Below, in pieces: positions 16,514 through 23,929 of a stretch of 39,816 bases of DNA (position 1 is its first letter; every line of letters starts with the position of its first letter). The DNA lies in assembly GCA_002288455.1 (NCBI GenBank), contig NEUS01000023.1:1-39816 (forward strand), in the 5' to 3' direction. The notes below the pieces were generated by a model that did not search any database, had not been told where the DNA came from, and saw nothing but the letters and a program-made list of their open reading frames with translations. Source of the DNA: Opitutia bacterium Tous-C1TDCM (lineage in GTDB: Bacteria; Verrucomicrobiota; Verrucomicrobiia; Opitutales; Opitutaceae). A program made the position numbers and the translations under genes.

Positions 16514-19401
16514 TTCAGGAGCAGGCGCCCAACCGGGGATTTTTCCGCGGGCCCCGCGCCCGACTGCACCTCAAACCAAAATTCCAAAGGGGTGTCGCCG
16601 GCGACAGGCAGCGTGAAATCGTAGGGATACGAAATGTCCGTCATCGCGCGGTATTCTCCCCCACCCTGCCGATAATGGACCGTGCAGCGGGTCACGGTGC
16701 GCTCCTGGTCGGGCAGGTAAACGTACGCGCTCGTCAGTTCGCCCGCGCCGAACGACAGCACGACGCCGCGCGCGCCGCGCCAGCCGAGGTCGACGACACT
16801 TTCCGCCGGAAGGCGCGCGGCGCGGCTGAGAATCTGGTCCTGAAACTCCACGCGCGGCGCGACGCCGCTGACGATCACCGTCGTGATGCCCGCGGCGGCG
16901 ACGTCCACGGCGATGCGGGCATCGGCCGGCAGCGGCATCTCGCGGACGCGCCGGTTGTTTTCCCAAACGGTCACTTTCGCGTTGGCCCCCGGGGCCAGCG
17001 CAATGCGTTCACGCGAGAGCGTCACGTGGGATTTCACCGCTGACTTCGACTGGTTGGTGAGGGCGATAGCCACCTTGGCGTCGCCGCGGGCCATCACGAA
17101 ATTGAGTTCGGGGTGGTCGACGGTCAGCACGTCGCGCGGCATCCACAGATACAGGCCGCTTTCGTCGTGGACCTTGCCGGGGCGATCGCCGAACACGCGT
17201 TGCTGCAGGTAACCGTAGCCTTCGGCGTAGCGGGACGGAAAATCGATCGCCCCGCGCGATTTTGCGAAGGCGTCCGCCACGAGATAGTCGAGCAGCAGCG
17301 CGATGTGCGGCCAGATGTGATTGTAGTGAATCGAAGTCGTCGAGTTGAGTTCGTCCTTCCCGCGCCGGGCGAAGTCGGGTTTCTCGTAGGCGGTCGTGCG
17401 CGCGGTGTTGATATGGTAACCGGGAAAACTGGTGTAGCGGCCGATGATCGCGGAGCGGGCGATGTCGTGGAGAAACGCGTCGTTTTTATGGGCGGCGATC
17501 CGCAGCATCCACGGCGCGTAGCAGGCGAGGAAAATGCCGCGCGCGCCCTTGCTGGTAGGGGCCGACTCGCTGGTGAGGCCGATCTCGGAGGTGCGCCAGG
17601 CGGACACGGTTTCGGGCTCCGCCTTGATCCGGGGGAAACGCGGTCCGGAGCGGTAGGCCGGCGCCAGGCCGTCTTCGTTGACACGCACGTCGCCGTCGGG
17701 GATGCGCGGCGCCAGCCAGACGAACTGCGCATAGTCGCGGGCGCCGGCATGGGCGGCGTCGAGGAAGCGCGGCAGCTTGGTTTCCTCGTAGAGCTCGAAC
17801 AACTCGATCCACTGCGGCGTGAACGCCGTCCAAAAAAACAACCCGCGGGAATCGGGGTCCGAATAGTCCGCCGCCCGCACTCCGACGCGGGTTTTGAGAT
17901 AGGCATCGGCATCCTTGATGGCGTGGTCGAGCCAGCGCTTTTCGCCGGTCGCACGGTAAAGGCCCAGGGCATTGGACCAGTTGTCGCCGCGAATATTGCC
18001 CTGGAGATTCAGAATACGGTCCCGGCCGAATAGGCTCTCGGCGGCAGTGCGGAAAAACGGGGTACGCTTGCCCGACATCGCGTAGAGATTCGCGTATTCG
18101 GTGAGCGGTGCGCCCAGGCCCCTCAGGTGCGAAGAGGCCGACTGCCCCTTTACCTTCGGATCGGTCGTGAAGAGGAAGCGCTCGCGGGAAACGAAAAACT
18201 CCATCAGCGGGCGGGCGAGCCGGGTGTAGATTTCCGGGCGGTCGGTCACGAGGGCGAGGCCGAGCGGGTGCAGGGCGGAAACGTTTTTCACCGCGCCGGG
18301 TACATCGGTATCGTAGGCGAAACCGCGCAGGTCGGCGTTGAATTTCGCGTAGTCGCTCAGGCCGAACTCGAGCATGCGCTCGAAGGTGGCGTTGAGCGAA
18401 CCCAGGGCGTTGTGGCGCACATCGGCGAAGCCGTAGAGCGACCGGGCGACGCGTTCGTAGGTGGCGGAGAGGCTCGCTTTGGCGACGACGACCCGCATGA
18501 CGAACTCACGCGTCTCGCCGGCCTTCATGCGCGAGCCGGCGCCGCCGAGCAGCGGCGCGAACAGCATGGGTTGCGCGAGGCCACGGGCATTGCGCAGGGC
18601 CACGCCGAAGCGCGAGTTGGCGAAATTCGGCAGCGGTTGAAACGGATACTCCGCGGGGTCGGCGAGCACGCCGGTGGTGACGCCGCCATGCGTGACGAGC
18701 GTGGTCGGCAGCGGGCAACGATACGCGGCCTCGAGAAACGACTCATGCGGAAAGCGGCGTTCGTTGTAAATCAAGGGCTGCCAAAGTTCCTCGACCGCGG
18801 TCGCTGGGGTCTCGGGTGCGCCGAGGTAGCCGAACGAATACCAGCCGTCCGCCTTTACCGTCGCCGTCAGCCGCAGACGCGGCGCGGTGCCGTCGGGCGG
18901 CAAATCCAACTCCGCCCGCACGGCGGCCGTATCGTCGGAGGGAAAATCCCAGACGATTTTGCGCCCGTCGGAGCGGCCGGCTTCGGCGCGCAGGGTCTTC
19001 AGGGTGCCGGCGGCGAAGAGATTGGCGGTGCGCCCGCCGCCATAGCCACGATCAACGGTGGGATCGAAGCCGTCCTCGACGTGCTGGACCGCGGTCTTCG
19101 CGGCGCCGGTTTTCCGGCCCCACGTCAGCACATTGTAGATCGAGCCGGTGTCGTTCAGCTGCATCGCGGCTTCCGGAAACCGGCCCCAGCGCATTTCCAG
19201 ATTCGGATCGGAGCGCGCGGACAAGACCGCGACAACCGGGGCAAACCGGGCGACGGCGCCGTCGGCCATCGCGACTTCGATTTCGCCCGAAGGCGTGACG
19301 GCGAGCCGCGCGGCGGGCCCGACCAGAGGCGGCTCGGCGGCAACGGCGCAAAGGGCGCCGACAAGCATCAGGCACGGGTAAGAGAAAAGCCGGGGTTTCA
19401 T
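16510..19401 (-). CDS. Large secreted protein of unknown family (paralogue B, 963 aa), putative carbohydrate-active enzyme
   Basis: 963 aa with a signal peptide (about 1-22, cleavage near VAA-EP). It is a full-length homologue of the 954-aa protein at 3733-6597, with many identical blocks: YDTDVPGAVKNVSALHP (363-379), RILNLQGN (462-469), WLAPRIPDGD (562-571), GYHINTARTT (661-670), IHYNHIWPHI (691-700) and FGDRPGK (737-743). Predicted layout by eye: a beta-rich N-terminus to about 300, a helical barrel-like centre from about 310 to 760, and C-terminal beta domains. I do not recognise a named family. Location between a GH95 remnant and GH106, with ATGA overlaps on both sides, argues for an enzyme acting on the same glycan; a glucuronidase or another exo-acting role is one testable idea. 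TTCCCC abuts the ATG. Confidence 0.86.
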   Translation of the reverse strand: MKPRLFSYPCLMLVGALCAVAAEPPLVGPAARLAVTPSGEIEVAMADGAVARFAPVVAVLSARSDPNLEMRWGRFPEAAMQLNDTGSIYNVLTWGRKTGAAKTAVQHVEDGFDPTVDRGYGGGRTANLFAAGTLKTLRAEAGRSDGRKIVWDFPSDDTAAVRAELDLPPDGTAPRLRLTATVKADGWYSFGYLGAPETPATAVEELWQPLIYNERRFPHESFLEAAYRCPLPTTLVTHGGVTTGVLADPAEYPFQPLPNFANSRFGVALRNARGLAQPMLFAPLLGGAGSRMKAGETREFVMRVVVAKASLSATYERVARSLYGFADVRHNALGSLNATFERMLEFGLSDYAKFNADLRGFAYDTDVPGAVKNVSALHPLGLALVTDRPEIYTRLARPLMEFFVSRERFLFTTDPKVKGQSASSHLRGLGAPLTEYANLYAMSGKRTPFFRTAAESLFGRDRILNLQGNIRGDNWSNALGLYRATGEKRWLDHAIKDADAYLKTRVGVRAADYSDPDSRGLFFWTAFTPQWIELFELYEETKLPRFLDAAHAGARDYAQFVWLAPRIPDGDVRVNEDGLAPAYRSGPRFPRIKAEPETVSAWRTSEIGLTSESAPTSKGARGIFLACYAPWMLRIAAHKNDAFLHDIARSAIIGRYTSFPGYHINTARTTAYEKPDFARRGKDELNSTTSIHYNHIWPHIALLLDYLVADAFAKSRGAIDFPSRYAEGYGYLQQRVFGDRPGKVHDESGLYLWMPRDVLTVDHPELNFVMARGDAKVAIALTNQSKSAVKSHVTLSRERIALAPGANAKVTVWENNRRVREMPLPADARIAVDVAAAGITTVIVSGVAPRVEFQDQILSRAARLPAESVVDLGWRGARGVVLSFGAGELTSAYVYLPDQERTVTRCTVHYRQGGGEYRAMTDISYPYDFTLPVAGDTPLEFWFEVQSGAGPAEKSPVGRLLLK

Positions 19402-19622
19402 GGGGAACCTTTCGTGGGGTGGAACCGGGAAGCGCGCGGACGCGTGACGACGTTATCGAGGTCGAGTTCGCGGCGGTCGTTGCCAACCGGCAGCGCCTCT
19501 TCCCCATCTTGCGCCGGAAGGTCGTAACACAGGAGGAGCCGCGATTCGGCCGGCGAGGCGGCGCGGGCATCGGACCACACCGCCGCAACGGCGAGCAGGG
19601 CGGAGCGAAGAAAGTTTCTCAT
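19398..19622 (-). pseudogene. Remnant of a GH95 alpha-L-fucosidase-type gene
   Basis: A 74-codon frame. It starts with a normal signal peptide (MRNFLRSALLAVAAVWSDARA), then reads LLLCYDLPAQDGEEALPVGN, which matches the N-terminal signature of GH95 enzymes (L-x-Y-D-x-P-A-x-x-W-x-E-A-L-P-x-G-N-G-R). After GN the expected GRLGAMVFG is replaced by DRRELDLDN and unrelated sequence, and the frame ends in a TGA overlapping the next ATG (ATGA). Intact GH95 proteins are about 750-850 aa, so almost all of the enzyme is missing. The likeliest reading is an internal deletion that kept both ends of the gene and its coupling to the next one. The short peptide may still be translated as a leader for paralogue B. 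Confidence 0.55.
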
Positions 19623-19739
19623 CGGAAGAGGCGCGCGGAGACAGGGGTGCCGGCGATGGCCGCGCGAGGGTTAGCGGGGCGAACGGTGGGGCAATGGATC
19701 AGAGTTCAGTTGGCAACCCCATGGAGGCTACCGTCGTGC

Positions 19740-19758
19740 CTTTGAAACCCTTCAATTC
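19740..19758. promoter_or_regulatory. 19-bp motif with inverted-repeat core, copy 2 (candidate LacI-type operator)
   Basis: This site is identical to 8224-8242 and carries TTGAA-N4-TTCAA. It sits in the divergent intergenic region, 60 bp before the regulator's GTG start and 118 bp before the first minus-strand frame of the sugar locus. That is the position expected of an operator controlling both directions. The evidence is positional and repeat-based only. Confidence 0.45.
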
Positions 19759-19818
19759 GAGGGATTGCATTCATGGCAGCCTGCGACTGACGTCGCCCGT
19801 GCCCATGTTTCCGCCGTC

Positions 19819-20883
19819 GTGATCACGTTGCAACAAATCGCCCGCGCCGCCGACTGCAGTCTCGCCACGGTTTCCTACGCGCTGCGGGACGATCCCCGCA
19901 TCCGGCCGGAGACGAGAACCGCGGTGCAAAAGGTCGCCGCCCAATTGGGCTATCGGCCGAATCCCCGGTTCTCGGCCCTGATGTCCCATATTCGCAACTC
20001 CCGGCCGGTGGCCGCCGGGGAACGCATCGCCTTCGTGTGGGTGCATACCCCGCGGGCCGAGGCGGCGAAGGATCCGTTTCTGCAACGCGTTTATCTCGGA
20101 GCCAAGGCGCGGGCGGAGGCGTTGGGCTACGGACTGGAGCAATTCTGGACGGCCGAACGCGGCATGACCGACCGGCGCCTTTCGCAGGTGATCAAGTCAC
20201 GCGGAATCGTCGGCCTCCTCCTTTCGCCGGTGATGCACGAGACCGACGTGACGCTCGATCTGGAGTGGTCCTGTTTTGCACCCGCGGTGATCGGCAGCGC
20301 GCGGTGGAATCCGGAACTCCACCACGCCGGGCACCACCACTATCTCGCGATGCGCATGACCTTGGAGCGACTGGCCGCCGCCGGGTGCCGGCGGCCGATG
20401 GCGATTCTGGAAGCGGACGTAAACGAACGGGCGCGGCGGGCGTGGGAGGCGGCGTTTGCGGTGTTTCATCCGAGTCGCAACGACGCGGCCGAACTCCTGT
20501 GGATTGGGCTGCCGGACGATCCGCGGGTCGTGGCGCGCAGGATGAAAGCAAGTAGGCCCGATGCCGTAGTGGTGAGCGCCCACGCGGTCGTGGAAAAGCT
20601 GCGGCGGTTGGACCTCGCGGCGATCCCGGGACTCCCGGTCATCAATCTGCATTGGCTGCCGACCGCGCCGGAGATCGGCGGCATCGATCAATCCTACGAC
20701 ATGGTGGCGGCAAATGCGGTCGACCTCGTCGTCAGCCAGCTCAACGGCAACGAAACCGGCGCGCCGCCCTGGCCGCGCATGTTGCTCTTTCCGGGCCGAT
20801 GGGTGGAACCCGAGAACCGGAGCCCCGCCCCGTCGACGGCGCCGGCTGCCAAGCGGACCGGTGGTGCGGAAGCGCGACGTTGA
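19819..20883 (+). CDS. LacI-family transcriptional regulator
   Basis: 354 aa from a GTG at 19819. The N-terminal helix-turn-helix reads ITLQQIARAADCSLATVSYA (2-21) with the hinge-proximal KVAAQLGYRPNPRFSALM (about 38-55), both typical of LacI/PurR regulators. The periplasmic-binding-protein-like sensor follows (IAFVWVH, then LLLSPVMHETD, AVIGSARWNPELHHAGHHH and ILEADVNERARRAWEAAF), with a short Ala/Pro-rich tail. A TTG start at 19765 is possible, but the extra 18 residues are not family-like. The gene is transcribed away from the sugar locus and very likely regulates it in response to a released sugar. The 19-bp inverted-repeat motif lies 60 bp upstream. The effector is unknown. Confidence 0.9.
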   Translation: MITLQQIARAADCSLATVSYALRDDPRIRPETRTAVQKVAAQLGYRPNPRFSALMSHIRNSRPVAAGERIAFVWVHTPRAEAAKDPFLQRVYLGAKARAEALGYGLEQFWTAERGMTDRRLSQVIKSRGIVGLLLSPVMHETDVTLDLEWSCFAPAVIGSARWNPELHHAGHHHYLAMRMTLERLAAAGCRRPMAILEADVNERARRAWEAAFAVFHPSRNDAAELLWIGLPDDPRVVARRMKASRPDAVVVSAHAVVEKLRRLDLAAIPGLPVINLHWLPTAPEIGGIDQSYDMVAANAVDLVVSQLNGNETGAPPWPRMLLFPGRWVEPENRSPAPSTAPAAKRTGGAEARR

Positions 20884-20916
20884 AGCTGCGGGCGCGACGA
20901 GTTCGCCAAAGTCGAT

Positions 20917-20965
20917 GCCCGCGTCACGGCTGCGATTCAACGCGGGCACCCACCGGTGATTTTTT
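20917..20965 (+). terminator. Weak candidate terminator after the LacI-type gene
   Basis: GCCCGCG (20917-20923) can pair with CGCGGGC (20941-20947). A small palindrome CACCGGTG and a run of six T (20960-20965) follow. The 17-nt loop and the spacing before the T-run make this a poor match to a classical intrinsic terminator. The site separates the LacI-type gene from the convergent propeller gene. Confidence 0.3.
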
Positions 20966-21023
20966 GCCGCGGCTTCGCGTCGGCCGTGCCGGGACGGACC
21001 GCACTTTGGCGGCGCGCCGGGCG

Positions 21024-22301
21024 TCAGAGCTCGACGCAGACGCCGCCGGTCGTGCTGCGCAGGAGCACGTGGCCGTCGCTCAGCGCCGGACTCGCCCAGA
21101 CCTTGCCGGCGATAATGTCGGCACTGACCAACTCGCGGTAGCCGGCGGGCGTGGGTTCGATAAGCTTGAGCACGCCGGCGTCGGTGGTGGCGAGCAGGCG
21201 GTTGCCCGCGAGGATCACCTGGCCATGGCCGAACCCCGGCTGCTGCCACTTCACCTCGCCGGTGCGGATATCGATGCACTTGAACGCGCCGCCGCCGTAT
21301 TCGCCGTGGCCGTAACAGCCATAGAGAAAGCCGTCGTGCACGACCGCCGTGCTCCAATGCGCCGCGGTGTCGCGGTTGCCCGGGCTGCGCCAGAGCTCGA
21401 CGGCCTCCCATTTGCCGCCGGCGAAGGTGACTTTGCACGCGCCGCCCCCCACGCCGTAGCCCGCGGTCACGTTGACGATGTCGTTCCACACAACGGGCGA
21501 AGCACAGGTCGCGGTGCGATAAGGAAACGGATAGTGCCAGAGTTCCTTGCCGGTCGCCGGGTCGAGGGCAACCAGACCGCGCTCCACCATAAAGAGGGCG
21601 TGATCCTGGCCGTGAATCTTCGCGAAGACCGGCGTGGAATACGTCACGCGGTCGGTGCCGGATTTCCACACGACTTCACCGGTGGCGGCCTTGAAGGCGA
21701 GGAAGGTCTGATTGCGTCCGCCGCCAGCCACGATGACCTTGTCGCCGACGAGCAGCGGCGAGGCGGAGTTGGCCCAGTGGAGTTCCTTGCCGCCGAAGTC
21801 CGCGATCAGATCGCGTTTCCACACCACTTTCCCGGTCGCGGCGTCGAGCGCGGTGAGATCGAACTTCGCGCCGAACACAAACACCCGCCCGGCCGCGAAC
21901 ACCGGCGTCGCGCGCGGGCCGTCGCCGCCGTCGTTGCCGCGGGCTCCGCGCGCTCCGCCATTGGCGTATTCGGAGACGCCGAGCGCCGTTTGCCAGAGCG
22001 GCTTGCCCGTCTTGCGATCGATCGCGACCGCGGCTTCACGACCGCCTCCTTCGATCGGCACCACGGTAAACGCCTTGCCGTCCCCGGTGACGAACGAGCT
22101 GAAGCCGCCGTCGGCTTTCATTTCCCAAATCCGACGCGGTTCGCCCGTTTTCCACGTGCCGGTCGCACCTTCGCTGGTTTTCCGGTCATAGGCCGGGCCC
22201 TGGATATGCGACCACTCGCCGGCGGTCGCGCACGACGCGGCGGCGAGCGCCAGCCAACAGGGAACGGTGCGGGAAGGCAGCAAGCGAGGGCGGAAGTTCA
22301 T
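21024..22301 (-). CDS. Secreted PQQ-like beta-propeller protein 1
   Basis: 425 aa with an N-terminal signal peptide (hydrophobic LPSRTVPCWLALAAASCATA). Repeated W-motifs mark propeller blades: AIDRKTGKPLWQTAL, ALDAATGKVVWKRDL, AFKAATGEVVWKSG, ALDPATGKELWHYPF and CIDIRTGEVKWQQPG. The opening motif is divergent (WSHIQGPAYD instead of the W-x-x-F-R-G-P of the neighbours), and a Gly/Asp-rich insert (GGARGARGNDGGDG) lies near residue 125. There is no sign of the catalytic residues or length of true quinoprotein dehydrogenases, so it is a BamB-like repeat protein of unknown role. The start ATG at 22301 is preceded by AATTCCC. It follows propeller 2 after 31 bp in the same operon. Confidence 0.85.
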   Translation of the reverse strand: MNFRPRLLPSRTVPCWLALAAASCATAGEWSHIQGPAYDRKTSEGATGTWKTGEPRRIWEMKADGGFSSFVTGDGKAFTVVPIEGGGREAAVAIDRKTGKPLWQTALGVSEYANGGARGARGNDGGDGPRATPVFAAGRVFVFGAKFDLTALDAATGKVVWKRDLIADFGGKELHWANSASPLLVGDKVIVAGGGRNQTFLAFKAATGEVVWKSGTDRVTYSTPVFAKIHGQDHALFMVERGLVALDPATGKELWHYPFPYRTATCASPVVWNDIVNVTAGYGVGGGACKVTFAGGKWEAVELWRSPGNRDTAAHWSTAVVHDGFLYGCYGHGEYGGGAFKCIDIRTGEVKWQQPGFGHGQVILAGNRLLATTDAGVLKLIEPTPAGYRELVSADIIAGKVWASPALSDGHVLLRSTTGGVCVEL

Positions 22302-22332
22302 GGGAATTTTTCGTTGGGCCGGACGGTGTGGA

Positions 22333-23715
22333 CTATTTGGCGATGGCGTAGAGATGGGTGCCGGTGCGCAGGAAGATCGTGCCGTCGACAAACGCCGGCG
22401 TGCACAACGTGTAGCTGCCATCGAGCGCGTTTTTGCCGATGAGCTTGAAGGTCGGCCCCGCCCGCACGACCGCCGTCTCCGCGGATTCGCTGACGATGTA
22501 GATTTTGCCGTCGGCGAGCACGGGCGACGCACTGGTCCGCCCGATGCCCGTCTGCTCGGGCCCGTAAACTTTTTCGCCGGTCTTCGCCTTGATCGCGGTG
22601 AACGCGCCCTGGTCGTCGACGAAGTAAAGCAATTCGCCGTCGGTCACCGGCGTCGGCACATCGGGCGCGCCCTTGTCGGTCCACTTCCAGGCCTGATGCG
22701 TGGCCGTGATGTCGCCGGAACCGCCGGCCTTGTAGGTGATGAACGGCGTGACGCGCGTCGGCGTAAAAATCAGGCCGTTGTTGACCAGCGTCGACGCGAT
22801 CACGCGGTAGTTGCGCGACTTGTTGGGATTGAGTCCGCCGCCGCGCCAGAGTTCCGCGCCCGTCTCCGGATCATGCCCGGTCACGTAGTCGGCGCCCCCG
22901 ATCACGATCTGTTTCTTGCCGCCGTGCACGAGGAGCGACGGCGTCGAGTAGGCGTCGGGGCTCTCGTGCTCCGCGTCGGTCGGACGATCCACGCGCCACA
23001 GCGTTTTGCCCGTCGCGGCGTCCAGCGCGAAGACGTAGCACGGATCGTCCGTATAGAGGCCCTGCAACATCTGAAACACTAGCTTGCCGTCCACGAGCAG
23101 CGGGGAGGAGCCATAGCCGAACTGGATGCCCATTTTCCCGAAATTTTTCTGGATATCGAAGGTCCACCGCACGTTGCCCGCGAAATCGTAACACGCGACG
23201 ATCGCGTTGCCCGAGACGACCCACACGTGCTTGCCGTCGGTCACCGGGGAGGGCGACGACATGTTGTGCTTCATCTTGATGTCATTGCCGCGATCGTATT
23301 GCCGCCGCCACAGTTCCCGGCCCGTCGCGCGGTCGAGGCACAGCAGCAGGATTTCCTGCCCGCCCGGTCCGCGCCCGCCGGCCGGCCGCGGCCGCGCCTT
23401 CTTCCCCGGCGCAGGCTCCGGCGGCGGGGGCGGCGCCGCCGAGGGGTCTTCCTTCGAGGGCGTGTTGAGAAAGATTTTGTCGCCCCACACCACCGGCGAC
23501 GAACCGCTCCACGCGGGCATCTCGACCTTCCACTTGATGTTTTTGTCGGGCGCCCAGGTGTCGGGCAGATTCTTTAAGCCGGGGCTGGTGCCGTCGCCGT
23601 TCGGCCCGCGCCAGCCCGGCCATTCGGCCGCCTGCGCGGGAAGCGCGACGGCGAGCGCGAGCAAGGAAACCAACAGGGTACGGTATAAAGCAAGGTGAAG
23701 GGAGGCGGTCTTCAT
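22333..23715 (-). CDS. Secreted PQQ-like beta-propeller protein 2
   Basis: 460 aa. The signal peptide ends at LPAQA-AE, immediately followed by the group signature WPGWRGPNGDG. Blade motifs are CLDRATGRELWRRQY, ALDAATGKTLWRVDR, GHDPETGAELWRGG and AIKAKTGEKVYGPE. A low-complexity Pro/Lys/Arg/Gly-rich insert (about residues 93-122) lies between the first two blades and probably forms an exposed loop. The signature GSGDITATHQAWKW is shared in modified form with propellers 3 and 8. The gene is first in a two-gene minus-strand operon with propeller 1 and diverges from propeller 3 across a 214-bp region. Function is unknown; outer-membrane assembly (BamB) is unlikely because so many paralogues are present. 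Confidence 0.87.
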   Translation of the reverse strand: MKTASLHLALYRTLLVSLLALAVALPAQAAEWPGWRGPNGDGTSPGLKNLPDTWAPDKNIKWKVEMPAWSGSSPVVWGDKIFLNTPSKEDPSAAPPPPPEPAPGKKARPRPAGGRGPGGQEILLLCLDRATGRELWRRQYDRGNDIKMKHNMSSPSPVTDGKHVWVVSGNAIVACYDFAGNVRWTFDIQKNFGKMGIQFGYGSSPLLVDGKLVFQMLQGLYTDDPCYVFALDAATGKTLWRVDRPTDAEHESPDAYSTPSLLVHGGKKQIVIGGADYVTGHDPETGAELWRGGGLNPNKSRNYRVIASTLVNNGLIFTPTRVTPFITYKAGGSGDITATHQAWKWTDKGAPDVPTPVTDGELLYFVDDQGAFTAIKAKTGEKVYGPEQTGIGRTSASPVLADGKIYIVSESAETAVVRAGPTFKLIGKNALDGSYTLCTPAFVDGTIFLRTGTHLYAIAK

Positions 23716-23929
23716 ACGAGGGGGAAGGTGGTGATCGGAGGGCGGCACGATCGGACGCGACACGTGGGACAAGGCGGGCCGGCACCCGTGGCGTTGTGTT
23801 CGTCTGCAAAATCGGAAGCAAGCCCCGAGCCGCCCACTCGGTCTTTTGTCCGCAGCGTCTTTGGGATTGAGGTGCGAGCGCGCCGTTGTCCGCATCGCCC
23901 CGAGCCCGCTTTCTGCTCTATCCCTCGCC

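Noticed and set aside
19765-19818. TTG start for the LacI-type regulator
   Set aside because: The 18 extra residues have no family resemblance, whereas the GTG at 19819 places the helix-turn-helix at the usual distance from the N-terminus.
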